Shown: piece after piece, positions 9,933 to 18,276 of the stretch | How the letters are laid out: each line of letters starts with the position of its first letter | Position numbering within the stretch: the first letter of the stretch is position 1 | Assembly (NCBI GenBank): GCA_020161535.1 | Contig: JAIUNW010000001.1 | Coordinates: 1-64,000, forward strand | Direction: 5' to 3' | DNA length: 64,000 nt | Origin: Bacteroidota bacterium | GTDB taxonomy: Bacteria; Bacteroidota; Bacteroidia; Chitinophagales; Chitinophagaceae | Position numbers and translations under genes: made by a program | The notes under the pieces: model-generated | What the model was told of the DNA's origin: nothing | Database searches by the model: none | What the model saw: the letters and a program-made list of their open reading frames with translations, nothing else

Positions 9933-10888
9933 ATATTGACGACGTTTATGGGTTTGCCACTCATCCAGGCCTTGAGGTTTTCGGTGGAGGTTTGCATCAA
10001 ACGCTGTCGCGCAGCCGCACTGGCCCAGGCGATATGGGGCGTAACCAGGCAGTTGGGCGCGGTTAGCAGCGGGTTATCCGCCGCAGGCGGTTCAGCAGTC
10101 AATACATCAATGCCCGCACCGGCAACCTTGCCTTCGCGCAATGCATCGGCCAGGTCTTGTTCATTGACCAATGGTCCGCGCGAAGTATTGAGTAAAAATG
10201 CAGTTGGTTTCATCCATTGCAATAAACTTCGGTTAACCATGCCCGTGGTATCGGCGGTCAGCGGACAATGCAGACTAACCACATCGGCCTGTGCAAACAA
10301 TTCTTCTTTCGGCAACCATACTATCGGCGGCAAACCCGGTACCTGTTTTTGCATGCGGCTAAATGCCGCTACTTGCATACCAAATGCGGCCGCCACTTTC
10401 GCCATTTGCTGCCCGATGTTGCCGAAGCCAACAATGCCCATAGTTTTACCCGCCAGTTCTACCAACGGAAACAAATGATAACTAAAATCAGGGGAACGGC
10501 TCCAGCCACCGGCACGTACATCATCGCTGTGCCGCTGCACATGGTGGGTTAATTCCAGCAACAAAGCAAAGGCCATTTGTACCACCGAATCGGTGCTGTA
10601 CCCAGGCACATTGCAAACAACAATGCCCTGCGCTGATGCCGCTGCCGTGTCAATAATATTATAACCGGTGGCATGCACGCCGATGAATTTCAGCGCCGGC
10701 AATTGCGCCAGGGTTTCTTTATCCAACGGCACCTTATTGGTAAATACAACGGCTGCATCGCTCACGCGCTTAACCACTTCATCGGCTGATGTTCGGTCGT
10801 AGATTGTCACTGTGCCCAATGCTTCCAGGGGCGACCAATCCAGGTCGCCGGGATTTAATGTATGCCCGTCTAGCACAACAATTTTCAT
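9929..10888 (-). CDS. hprA: D-2-hydroxyacid dehydrogenase, probably hydroxypyruvate/glycerate dehydrogenase
   Basis: 319 residues. It has the NAD-binding GIVGFGNIGQQMAKVA motif (about 148-163), the substrate-binding VHATGYNIID loop, NTSRGPLVNE with the catalytic Arg, and the C-terminal TPHIAWAS with the catalytic His. Full length for the family. The coupled glycerate kinase makes hydroxypyruvate or glyoxylate reduction the most likely activity, although D-lactate or related substrates cannot be excluded by sequence. The family call is firm; the gene symbol rests on context. Confidence 0.85.
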   Translation of the reverse strand: MKIVVLDGHTLNPGDLDWSPLEALGTVTIYDRTSADEVVKRVSDAAVVFTNKVPLDKETLAQLPALKFIGVHATGYNIIDTAAASAQGIVVCNVPGYSTDSVVQMAFALLLELTHHVQRHSDDVRAGGWSRSPDFSYHLFPLVELAGKTMGIVGFGNIGQQMAKVAAAFGMQVAAFSRMQKQVPGLPPIVWLPKEELFAQADVVSLHCPLTADTTGMVNRSLLQWMKPTAFLLNTSRGPLVNEQDLADALREGKVAGAGIDVLTAEPPAADNPLLTAPNCLVTPHIAWASAAARQRLMQTSTENLKAWMSGKPINVVNI

Positions 10889-10903
10889 TGCCTAAAAATA
10901 AAA

Positions 10904-10930
10904 AAGCTGTCCCGTGAAACGAGACAGCTT
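10904..10930 (-). terminator. Strong intrinsic terminator after the 51-residue membrane protein gene
   Basis: AAGCTGTC (10904-10911) pairs with GACAGCTT (10923-10930). Read leftward the stem runs straight into TTTTTTATTTTT. It ends transcription of the small gene at 10951-11106 and shields the downstream hprA start at 10888. Confidence 0.85.
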
Positions 10931-10950
10931 ACAATATTTAATGCTGAAGA

Positions 10951-11106
10951 TCAGATAATATCGAGCGCTTTCACAAAACTGGTACAAACAAAAGGAATGA
11001 TCATGGTCAAATATTCCCAGTGCAAATAAATAGCAGCGATCAAAGCAGCGGTTGATACGAGGAATCCCAGCCACCACATACCGGTATTTTTATTAGTTGT
11101 CTCCAT
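10951..11106 (-). CDS. Small predicted inner-membrane protein, 51 residues
   Basis: ATG at 11106-11104, TGA at 10953-10951. The product starts METTNKNTGMWWLGF and has a hydrophobic helix at about 11-29 (WWLGFLVSTAALIAAIYL) and a second, shorter hydrophobic stretch at about 34-44 (TMIIPFVCTSF). It has its own strong terminator 21 bases after the stop and is read away from the sigma-factor gene at 11259. I recognise no family. The clean terminator placement and a plausible membrane topology argue for a real gene. Function is unknown. Confidence 0.6.
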   Translation of the reverse strand: METTNKNTGMWWLGFLVSTAALIAAIYLHWEYLTMIIPFVCTSFVKALDII

Positions 11107-11258
11107 GGAGTTGTTTGTATTTGAAGGCAAAAATAATGCAATTGATTCAAATTCAAAACCCCCAATGTAAAAGACAGCGGTCGCCGCCGGTCTATATCAG
11201 GATGTTTGTACAAAAAAAACCTTAGTTTGTGCCCAACCCCTAACGAGCTGCCACTAGC

Positions 11259-11861
11259 ATGGATTTTGCACCAGATGCCGACAATATTATAGAAGAATTC
11301 CGCCGACAAGATGCCGGGGCAGACCGTAAACTTTACGACCGATTTTATCACGCGCTATGCTATTATGCCGAGGGCATTGTACAACAACGGCAGGAAGCCG
11401 AAGACACCGTAGTAGAGAGCTTCATCAAGTTATTCGGCAAGCGCAAAGACTTTCAAAACATGGCCCAGGTAAGGGCCTTTTTGTATACCAGCACCCGCAA
11501 TGCCTGTATCGATTTTTTACGGAAACAAAAACGACGCGAGCAATCACGGCTTGAATTGGCATTTCTCGCCGATCAGTCTGCCCTGAACGATGAAACCGAC
11601 CTGGTGAATGCCGAAGTGCTGGCCGCGCTGTTCCGCGAAATTCAGCACCTGCCCCCACAGTGCGGCGAAGTGTTCAAATTACTTTTTTTCCAACAGCTCA
11701 GTACCGAACAGGCAGCCGAACAACTCCAGATTTCTCCCAAAACCGTGCTGAACCAAAAAGGCAAAGCGATTCAGTTGCTTCGCAAAGCCTTTCTGCAAAA
11801 AGGCCTGTTATCGGCACTGGCCATCCTGGTTGTGTTGGATCATCCCCTCCGGTTGAACTAG
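11259..11861 (+). CDS. ECF-type RNA polymerase sigma factor
   Basis: 200 residues with region 2 (about 20-90: YYAEGIVQQRQEAEDTVVESFIKLF, then AFLYTSTRNACIDFLRKQKR) and region 4 (about 130-185: LPPQCGEVFKLLFFQQLSTEQAAEQL-x-ISPKTV). It belongs to the FecI-like sigma factors typical of Bacteroidota polysaccharide-utilisation loci. The gene order sigma factor, FecR, SusC, SusD indicates that it is held by the adjacent anti-sigma factor and released when the SusC receptor signals substrate. The hydrophobic C-terminal tail (SALAILVVLDHP) is common in the group. Confidence 0.92.
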   Translation: MDFAPDADNIIEEFRRQDAGADRKLYDRFYHALCYYAEGIVQQRQEAEDTVVESFIKLFGKRKDFQNMAQVRAFLYTSTRNACIDFLRKQKRREQSRLELAFLADQSALNDETDLVNAEVLAALFREIQHLPPQCGEVFKLLFFQQLSTEQAAEQLQISPKTVLNQKGKAIQLLRKAFLQKGLLSALAILVVLDHPLRLN

Positions 11862-11977
11862 CCGGCGGGTACCATTGTCCGCAAAAAAATCTCGCCACCG
11901 CGTGGGAAAAATGTCATCCTGTTCGTGTTATACAATTACGAGCGATTCATCGCTATTATAGTACAAAAAAACATTAC

Positions 11978-13138
11978 ATGAGCGACCATATCAGCAAGGT
12001 CTCTTCGCTACTCACAAGCCGTTTGGAAGGCAAGGAATTGTCGCCTGCCGACCAGCAATACCTCGACGAATGGCTGGCAGCTTCACCCGGCAACCGCGAC
12101 CTGCTGTCGAAGTTGGATGACCCTGCTTACCTGCGCGAAGAATTACAGAAAATGGTTCGCTACGATGCCGAAGCCAGTTGGAACAAAATTCAGCCGGCAC
12201 CTGCTATCGGCCGGCAGCGCTGGAAATATTGGACTGCCGCCGCCGCGGTTTTGCTGGCGATCGCCGGCGTTGGGTATTATTTGTTGAGCAAGCCCCCCAA
12301 GCCGGTAGACCTCGCTGTTGAAAAACCAGCCAACGATGTTGCGGCGCCTGCCCAGACTAAAGCAACCATCACCCTGCACGATGGTCGGCGAATTACGATT
12401 GATAGTGTGAATACGGGCACCATGGTGGTACAGGGCGACATTGCGGTGCAGAAAACGGCCGGCGGACAAATCGTCTATTCCGGCGATGGCAGCGCGCCCC
12501 AGCCCGTGGGCTTCAATATCCTCAGCAACCCGCGCGGTAGTGGGGTGATCTCGCTGGTGTTAAGCGATGGCACCAAGGTTTGGTTGAATGCAGATTCAGA
12601 GATACGCTACCCGGTCAGCTTTCAAGGCGACCTACGAGAAGTACAAATGCAGGGCGAAGCGTTTTTTGAAGTAGCCCGCAACGAGAAACAGCCTTTTGTA
12701 GTAACAGCAAACGGTACTGTGGTGCAGGTAACCGGCACTCATTTTAACGTCAACGCCTACCAGGAGGAAGCATCCCTGAAAGTGACCCTGCTCGAGGGCG
12801 GTGTAAAAGTGTCGAAGAACCAACAAACGGTTTTATTAGCCCCCGGCCAGCAGGCCCAGGTCAGCGACCACATCAATATTGATAAGTCCGCCGATACCGA
12901 ACAGGTCATGGCCTGGAAGAATGGTTATTTCAGTTTCAAAGGCGCCGATATCTATACCGCGATGCGGCAGATGAGTCGCTGGTATGATGTAGATGTACAA
13001 TTCAACGACAACATCACGGAGCTTTTTTACGGCGATATTTCGCGCGATAAAAATATATCGAGCGTATTGAAAATGCTGGAAACAACCGGATCTGTTCGGT
13101 TTACGACCAAAGGAAAACTAATCGAAGTCAATAAATAG
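11978..13138 (+). CDS. FecR-type transmembrane anti-sigma factor
   Basis: 386 residues from the ATG at 11978. The open frame extends upstream to 11660, but that part overlaps the sigma gene out of frame and is not coding. A cytoplasmic N-terminal domain (1-80) is followed by one membrane helix (about 87-105, YWTAAAAVLLAIAGVGYYLL), the periplasmic FecR domain (about 185-285, with LSDGTKVWLNADSEIRYP and GEAFFEVARNE) and a C-terminal module (about 310-386: FSFKGADIYTAMRQMSRWY). It is expected to bind the STN domain of the SusC receptor and to hold or activate the sigma factor encoded just upstream. Confidence 0.92.
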   Translation: MSDHISKVSSLLTSRLEGKELSPADQQYLDEWLAASPGNRDLLSKLDDPAYLREELQKMVRYDAEASWNKIQPAPAIGRQRWKYWTAAAAVLLAIAGVGYYLLSKPPKPVDLAVEKPANDVAAPAQTKATITLHDGRRITIDSVNTGTMVVQGDIAVQKTAGGQIVYSGDGSAPQPVGFNILSNPRGSGVISLVLSDGTKVWLNADSEIRYPVSFQGDLREVQMQGEAFFEVARNEKQPFVVTANGTVVQVTGTHFNVNAYQEEASLKVTLLEGGVKVSKNQQTVLLAPGQQAQVSDHINIDKSADTEQVMAWKNGYFSFKGADIYTAMRQMSRWYDVDVQFNDNITELFYGDISRDKNISSVLKMLETTGSVRFTTKGKLIEVNK

Positions 13139-13188
13139 TTTATCTCAACTAAACAACCGCTATGTATTAAACAAACACATAAAAAAGC

Positions 13189-13211
13189 CGCTTCGTGAGT
13201 GAGACGAAGCG
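13189..13211. repeat. Hairpin in the leader of susC
   Basis: CGCTTCGT (13189-13196) and ACGAAGCG (13204-13211) form a perfect 8-bp stem with a 7-base loop, 51 bases after the fecR stop and 73 bases before the susC start. There is no T-run downstream on the plus strand. A run of T follows only on the minus strand, where no gene needs it. It could stabilise or separate the susC message, or act in attenuation. Confidence 0.55.
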
Positions 13212-13283
13212 ACGAACGTATGGATCGCAACAACAGCGAATCTTGGGAGACTGCTTATTATTTAACCCAAACTCTACAAATGT

Positions 13284-16200
13284 ATGAAATTACAGATGTT
13301 GAAAGAACGGCTGCCTGACAGCGGTAGCCTCATTACCAAAACTTGGCGAACTATGAAGCTGCTTGCCATTCTCATGATCTCCGGAAGCCTGGCCGCCTCG
13401 GCAGCAGGCTTTGGCCAGACTGTTACTATTTCGGGAAAGAATATTTCGATCGAAAAGACTTTCAGGCTGATTAAAAAACAAACCGGCTATTCGTTTCTCT
13501 ACACAAAAAGCCAGTTGCAATCATTTAACCCTGTTAGCCTTCAGGTAACAAACGAACCGCTGGAAAATGTGCTGAAGACCTGTTTCAGCAACCAGCCCTT
13601 CACCTATGCCATTATTGATAAAACCATTATCGTCAAAACGCCGATGGTAGCGCCGCCACAACCGGAGGCTGCACCCATTCAGGTATCGGGCCATGTAACC
13701 AATGCCGAGGGCAAACCACTTGCTGGTGCATCCGTGCGCGTGAAGGGCAGCACAGCCGGTACCAGTACCGCTGCCGATGGCTCATTTACCCTGAATGTGC
13801 CCTTGTCTGAATTTGTACTGGTTATTTCTTTTGTGGATTTTGAAACCAGGGAAGTGACCATTAGCGGTGATCAGTCGTCGCTGCAAATTGCGCTGAAAAA
13901 GAAAGACAGTGAACTGAACCAAATCGTAGTGGTCGGCTATGGTTCGCAACGCAAAAAAGATGTTACCGGAAGCTTGACTTCCATTTCATCGAAAGACCTG
14001 GAGAATCGCAGCAATTCGCAATTCGGTTATTCTATCGAGGGAAAAGCGGCTGGTGTGCAGGTATTGCGGTCTTCGGGCCAGCCCCAGGCCGGTGTATCCA
14101 TTCGTATCAGAGGAACATCCTCTATCACCGCAGGCAGTGATCCCTTGTACATTGTAGATGGTGTGCCGATGGAAGGCATCAACGATATCAATCCTTCTGA
14201 CATCGAAAATATTACGGTGTTGAAAGATGCGTCTTCGGCTGCCATTTATGGTAACCGCGGCGCGAATGGTGTTGTACTCGTGACCACCAAAAGAGGCCGG
14301 GTGCAGCCCTTGAAGTTGAGCTTCAATGCATCGTTGACATTGTCGAAAGCGGCTAAAAAAATGGATGTGCTGAACAGCAGTCAGTTCAAAGACCTGGCAA
14401 CGGAAATGGGCGCTACCACCGATTGGGCCAAGTACAATGCGAATACCAACTGGCAGGATGAAACATTCCGCAATGCGCTTTCGCAGAACTATCAGTTGTC
14501 GGCCACCGGCGGCATCAAATCCACCACCTATTATGTATCGGGTGCACTGGTAAACCAGAACGGTATCATTTTGAACAATAGCCTCAAGCGAGCCACTTTC
14601 AAAGCGAATGTTGACCAGAAGATCACTTCGTTTTTGAAAGCGAGTGTAAGCCTGGCTTATAGTAACTGGCGCGACCGCGATGCACCCGAGAACCAACGAA
14701 ATGGCGTTATTGCCAGGATGATTACGACGGTGCCGATCATCGGGCTTCGCGACCTCGACGATCCGCAGATGTATGGCCGCAGTCCCTTCATCAACGATTT
14801 GGAAAACCCGGTGTCGACGGTCTACCAGCCCGACCATATTTACAAGAACAATCGCTACAGTGGCAATGCCTATCTCGAAGCCGAGGTAACCAAGGGCCTG
14901 AAGTTGAAAAGCCTGTTCGGGTTCGAACAGTCCGATGGTAATTACACCGCCTTCCAGGATTCAGTGCAAACGCGTTATGGCCGAACCATGCACGGACTGG
15001 CCTGGTACAATCGCTATAAACTCACCAGTTGGATTTCAGAAAACACGGCCAACTACAATACCAAGATTAACAAACATACCATCGCGGCCTTGGCCGGCTT
15101 TATCGTTTCGCGACAGAAAAACGATAACCTCGCGCGCAGTTCATACAATTTCACCGATGCCAAAGCCGGTGATCAATCTGTTGAAGGAGGTTCGGTACAA
15201 AACATTCCAATTAAAACGATCAATACCATTTCATCGGTGGCCTTTATCGGCAGGTTGAACTACAACTACAATGAACGGTATTATGTGACAGCGAATTTCA
15301 GGCGCGATGCATCGGGCCGGTTCTCAGAAGGCAATAAATGGGGCAGCTTCCCCTCGTTCTCTGTTGGCTGGCGCATTTCTGAAGAAAAATTCTTTAACCG
15401 AAACGATGACTTCATTTCAGAATTGAAGATCCGAGCCGGTTGGGGTATTGTGGGCAATGATGCAGTACCGGTGAACGCGCGCTTCGGACTGGTCGATACC
15501 AGCAGTTCGAAATACCTGATCAACGACCAGGTGAAGACTGCGTACCTGCCGGCATCGCTCGAAAACGTGGACCTTACTTGGGAAAAAACGCACCAGGTAG
15601 ACATCGGTATCGACCTTGGTTTGTTCAACAACCGCTTGTTGATTACGGCCGATTACTATGATAAGAAAACGAGCGATATGTTGCTCGCCGTGCCGATACC
15701 AACCAGTACAGGTTATTCAAGCGCCTGGCAAAATGCCGGTAGCCTTCGCAACAAAGGATTTGAATTTTCGGTGAATACAAAGAACATCAACCGCAATCAT
15801 TTCAAGTGGACAACCGATGCCAATATTTCGTTCAACCGAAACACGGTGTTGGATATTGTGGGCACCCAATTGATTGTTGGTACTATCAATCCCGCAGGTT
15901 CAGATTACAATACAGCCCTTGTTAAAGAAGGCAAGCCCCTGGGTTCGTTCTACGGAAAAATTTCGCAGGGCGTTGATCCCGCCACCGGCAAAATCAAGTT
16001 CATGCAAAATGCGGCGGGTACGGCCGACAGCGTGGGCATTATCGGCAACGCCAATCCCCGCTTCTCTTATGGGTTTACCAACTCATTCACCTGGAAGAAT
16101 TTTACACTCGATATCTTTTTTCATGGGGTGAGTGGCAACCAGGTGATGAATGCAACACGCATCTTGTCTGAATCAATGGCCTTGGTGATGAACCAATCTG

Positions 16201-16574
16201 CCACTGTGTTGAACAGGTGGAAGAAACCCGGCGATATAACTGATATACCTGGGGTGTCGCCCAACAACTGGGACAATTCAACGCCGTCGACCCGTTATGT
16301 AGAGAAAGGTTCTTACCTGCGATTGAAAGCGCTCACCATTGGTTACAAGCTGCCGGAGAACATGATCAGTAAACTCAAGATGAGCCGGTGCCTGCTGTAT
16401 TTCACAGCCGAGAACCTGCTTACGTTTACAAATTACAGTGGCTTCGATCCCGAGCTCAGTGCTTTCACCAGCAAGAGCAGTTCTACCACCAACCAGAATG
16501 CGGCACCTGGCATTGACTGGGGCACTTATCCGCAATCGAGGGATTTCATTTTGGGTGTAAACATTTCTTTCTAA
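13284..16574 (+). CDS. SusC/RagA-type TonB-dependent outer-membrane receptor with STN signalling domain
   Basis: 1096 residues. After an unusually long basic leader, the signal segment (about 23-45) is followed by an STN domain (about 50-118, GKNISIEKTFRLIKKQTGYS), a carboxypeptidase-regulatory-like domain (about 130-210, VSGHVTNAEGKPLAGASVRV), a TonB plug (about 215-340, with IVVVGYGSQRKKDVTGSLT and the family's SDPLYIVDGVP) and a barrel ending in the aromatic terminus LGVNISF. The STN domain is the contact for FecR, so this receptor both transports and signals. It pairs with the SusD protein 18 bases downstream. The substrate cannot be deduced because no degrading enzyme is linked. Confidence 0.95.
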   Translation: MKLQMLKERLPDSGSLITKTWRTMKLLAILMISGSLAASAAGFGQTVTISGKNISIEKTFRLIKKQTGYSFLYTKSQLQSFNPVSLQVTNEPLENVLKTCFSNQPFTYAIIDKTIIVKTPMVAPPQPEAAPIQVSGHVTNAEGKPLAGASVRVKGSTAGTSTAADGSFTLNVPLSEFVLVISFVDFETREVTISGDQSSLQIALKKKDSELNQIVVVGYGSQRKKDVTGSLTSISSKDLENRSNSQFGYSIEGKAAGVQVLRSSGQPQAGVSIRIRGTSSITAGSDPLYIVDGVPMEGINDINPSDIENITVLKDASSAAIYGNRGANGVVLVTTKRGRVQPLKLSFNASLTLSKAAKKMDVLNSSQFKDLATEMGATTDWAKYNANTNWQDETFRNALSQNYQLSATGGIKSTTYYVSGALVNQNGIILNNSLKRATFKANVDQKITSFLKASVSLAYSNWRDRDAPENQRNGVIARMITTVPIIGLRDLDDPQMYGRSPFINDLENPVSTVYQPDHIYKNNRYSGNAYLEAEVTKGLKLKSLFGFEQSDGNYTAFQDSVQTRYGRTMHGLAWYNRYKLTSWISENTANYNTKINKHTIAALAGFIVSRQKNDNLARSSYNFTDAKAGDQSVEGGSVQNIPIKTINTISSVAFIGRLNYNYNERYYVTANFRRDASGRFSEGNKWGSFPSFSVGWRISEEKFFNRNDDFISELKIRAGWGIVGNDAVPVNARFGLVDTSSSKYLINDQVKTAYLPASLENVDLTWEKTHQVDIGIDLGLFNNRLLITADYYDKKTSDMLLAVPIPTSTGYSSAWQNAGSLRNKGFEFSVNTKNINRNHFKWTTDANISFNRNTVLDIVGTQLIVGTINPAGSDYNTALVKEGKPLGSFYGKISQGVDPATGKIKFMQNAAGTADSVGIIGNANPRFSYGFTNSFTWKNFTLDIFFHGVSGNQVMNATRILSESMALVMNQSATVLNRWKKPGDITDIPGVSPNNWDNSTPSTRYVEKGSYLRLKALTIGYKLPENMISKLKMSRCLLYFTAENLLTFTNYSGFDPELSAFTSKSSSTTNQNAAPGIDWGTYPQSRDFILGVNISF

Positions 16575-16592
16575 CCTGATTAAACAGCAAAC

Positions 16593-18146
16593 ATGAAAAA
16601 ACATACTTTTCAATATATCATTCCGTTGCTGCTGGGATTGCTGTCATTCGTTTCCTGCCAAAAATTTCTCGACGATAAGCCCCAAATTGCACTTACTACC
16701 GGTAATGCCTATACGACTGCAGAAGATATCGAGAACGCGCTTACGGGTTGTTACAATGCATTTTATAGCAGCGATTATTACCAGTGGGAAAATGTGATGC
16801 TGTCTGATGTGCGGTCTGACAATGCTTATCCGGGCGGCAACAACGAAGAGACCTTTTATGATTATGATCGGTTTATTCTTCCGGCAAGCAATACGCACAG
16901 CTATGCGCACTGGCGGATGTTTTACAATTCCATCGCCCGCAGCAATGTGTTGTTGAACAAGATAGCCGAGTTGCCCGATGGCACGCTCAGTGAAGACAGA
17001 AAAATGCAGATCATCGGTGAAGCCAGCTTTCTGCGGGCCTTTCATTATTACCAGTTGGTGAAATTGTATGGTGGTGTGCCGATAGAGCTCGAGTCTAATT
17101 CGGCTGATCCCGGCAAAACCAGGAAGGCGCGCGCCACTGAAAAAGAAGTGTATGACCAGATTGTGGCCGACTTGCAAATTGCGCTCGACAACCTGCCCGA
17201 TCATTTCAACGGACCGGCAGGTTCTGCAACCGAGAACCAACCCGCCGTCAACAAAGTAAGGGCAACCAAGGGCGCTGCCAATGCGCTATTGGCCAAAGTT
17301 TGGGCGCAAAGAAGCGACCGTGATTATGCGAAAGTGTTGGCCTACTGCAATGCCGTGATCGGCAGCAGCGAAGGTTATGCCTTGATGGGCAGCTATGCAG
17401 ATGTATTTGACGGCGACCACGATTTCAATACAGAGTCCATCTTAGAGATTCCGTATAAGGAAGGTGAGTCGGGTGTTTCGACCTGGGGTGTGCAGCTTTT
17501 CCTGGCGCCCGAAGACGGCTGGCAGAAATATTGTGTTCCGTCGAAAGACCTGGTAGCAGCTTATGATGCCGCTGGCGATACGCAACGAAAAAATGCGAAC
17601 ATCCTTTTTATGAAGACCGATGCCAATGGTGATCCGATTAGTTGGCCCGATGAGAACTGGAATCCCTGCCAGGATCCGGCTGTAGCGATTCCTTTCAACG
17701 ACAAACAAAAACACCCGGCGGGCTGGGCCAGCGGCGATGATTTTTATTTGTTGCGATTGGCCGATATCATCTTGTTGAAAGCCGAAGCGCAGAATGAAAC
17801 AGGTGCCACGGCCGAAGCGGTTACGACCCTTAACCAGGTGCGTACACGTGCCGGTTTGCCGGCTGTAGCCAGCGGTTCGAAAGAGCAAATTAAGCAGGCG
17901 ATTTTGCTGGAGCGAAGATTGGAGCTGGCTTTTGAAGGCCAACGTTGGGACGACCTGGTTCGCTCGGGCGAAGCTTCAACGGTGATGTTGGCGCTGAATG
18001 AATATACCTATACCTGCGGAAACGGTGTACCTGGTCCCGCAGTCAAAATGGATTATGCCAATTGCACGCAGCAAAGATGGATACTTCCCATACCGCAGAT
18101 CGAAATGGATGCCAATCCGAATCTAGTGCAGAATCCCGGCTATTGA
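16593..18146 (+). CDS. SusD/RagB-type substrate-binding outer-membrane lipoprotein
   Basis: 517 residues. A lipoprotein signal ends SFVSC with Cys22 as the lipidation site, followed by QKFLDDKPQ. The N-terminal helical SusD domain (LTGCYNAFYSSDYYQWENV; then FLRAFHYYQLVKLYGGVPI at about 150-168) and the C-terminal part (LLERRLELAFEGQRWDDLVR at about 445-464; RWILPIPQIEMDANPNLVQNPGY) are all canonical. SusD proteins cap the SusC barrel and capture glycans or other large ligands. The terminator at 18224 ends the unit. Confidence 0.95.
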   Translation: MKKHTFQYIIPLLLGLLSFVSCQKFLDDKPQIALTTGNAYTTAEDIENALTGCYNAFYSSDYYQWENVMLSDVRSDNAYPGGNNEETFYDYDRFILPASNTHSYAHWRMFYNSIARSNVLLNKIAELPDGTLSEDRKMQIIGEASFLRAFHYYQLVKLYGGVPIELESNSADPGKTRKARATEKEVYDQIVADLQIALDNLPDHFNGPAGSATENQPAVNKVRATKGAANALLAKVWAQRSDRDYAKVLAYCNAVIGSSEGYALMGSYADVFDGDHDFNTESILEIPYKEGESGVSTWGVQLFLAPEDGWQKYCVPSKDLVAAYDAAGDTQRKNANILFMKTDANGDPISWPDENWNPCQDPAVAIPFNDKQKHPAGWASGDDFYLLRLADIILLKAEAQNETGATAEAVTTLNQVRTRAGLPAVASGSKEQIKQAILLERRLELAFEGQRWDDLVRSGEASTVMLALNEYTYTCGNGVPGPAVKMDYANCTQQRWILPIPQIEMDANPNLVQNPGY

Positions 18147-18223
18147 GGAGTATGGTTACAGTGAGGCATTGTAGCAGCCTGCGCGCTGGCTAGACGGTGC
18201 TGCTGTGGGCAGGCTACAATGAA

Positions 18224-18256
18224 AAGAGGCCGTCTCCTTGGTTGAGACGGCCTCTT
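18224..18256. terminator. Bidirectional terminator between susD and dnaK
   Basis: AAGAGGCCGTCTC (18224-18236) pairs perfectly with GAGACGGCCTCTT (18244-18256) across a 7-base loop. The right side runs into TATATTTTTT on the plus strand, and the left side gives TTTT on the minus strand (CTCTTTTC). It serves both convergent units. Confidence 0.88.
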
Positions 18257-18276
18257 ATATTTTTTGTAAAACGAGC

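Noticed and set aside
10892-11077. 61-codon frame near 11 kb on the minus strand
   Set aside because: It is cysteine/phenylalanine-rich with no sensible pattern and runs through the terminator at 10904-10930. The overlapping 51-codon frame (10951-11106) has a membrane helix and correct terminator placement.
11205-11229. Promoter of the ECF sigma gene (TTTG ... TTAGTTTG)
   Set aside because: The spacing between the boxes is 13 bases and the -7 box does not match TAnnTTTG, so it does not fit the consensus seen at the tRNA genes.
11660-11977. N-terminal extension of the FecR protein
   Set aside because: It overlaps the sigma-factor gene in another frame and lacks any family feature. The ATG at 11978 gives the standard length and start.
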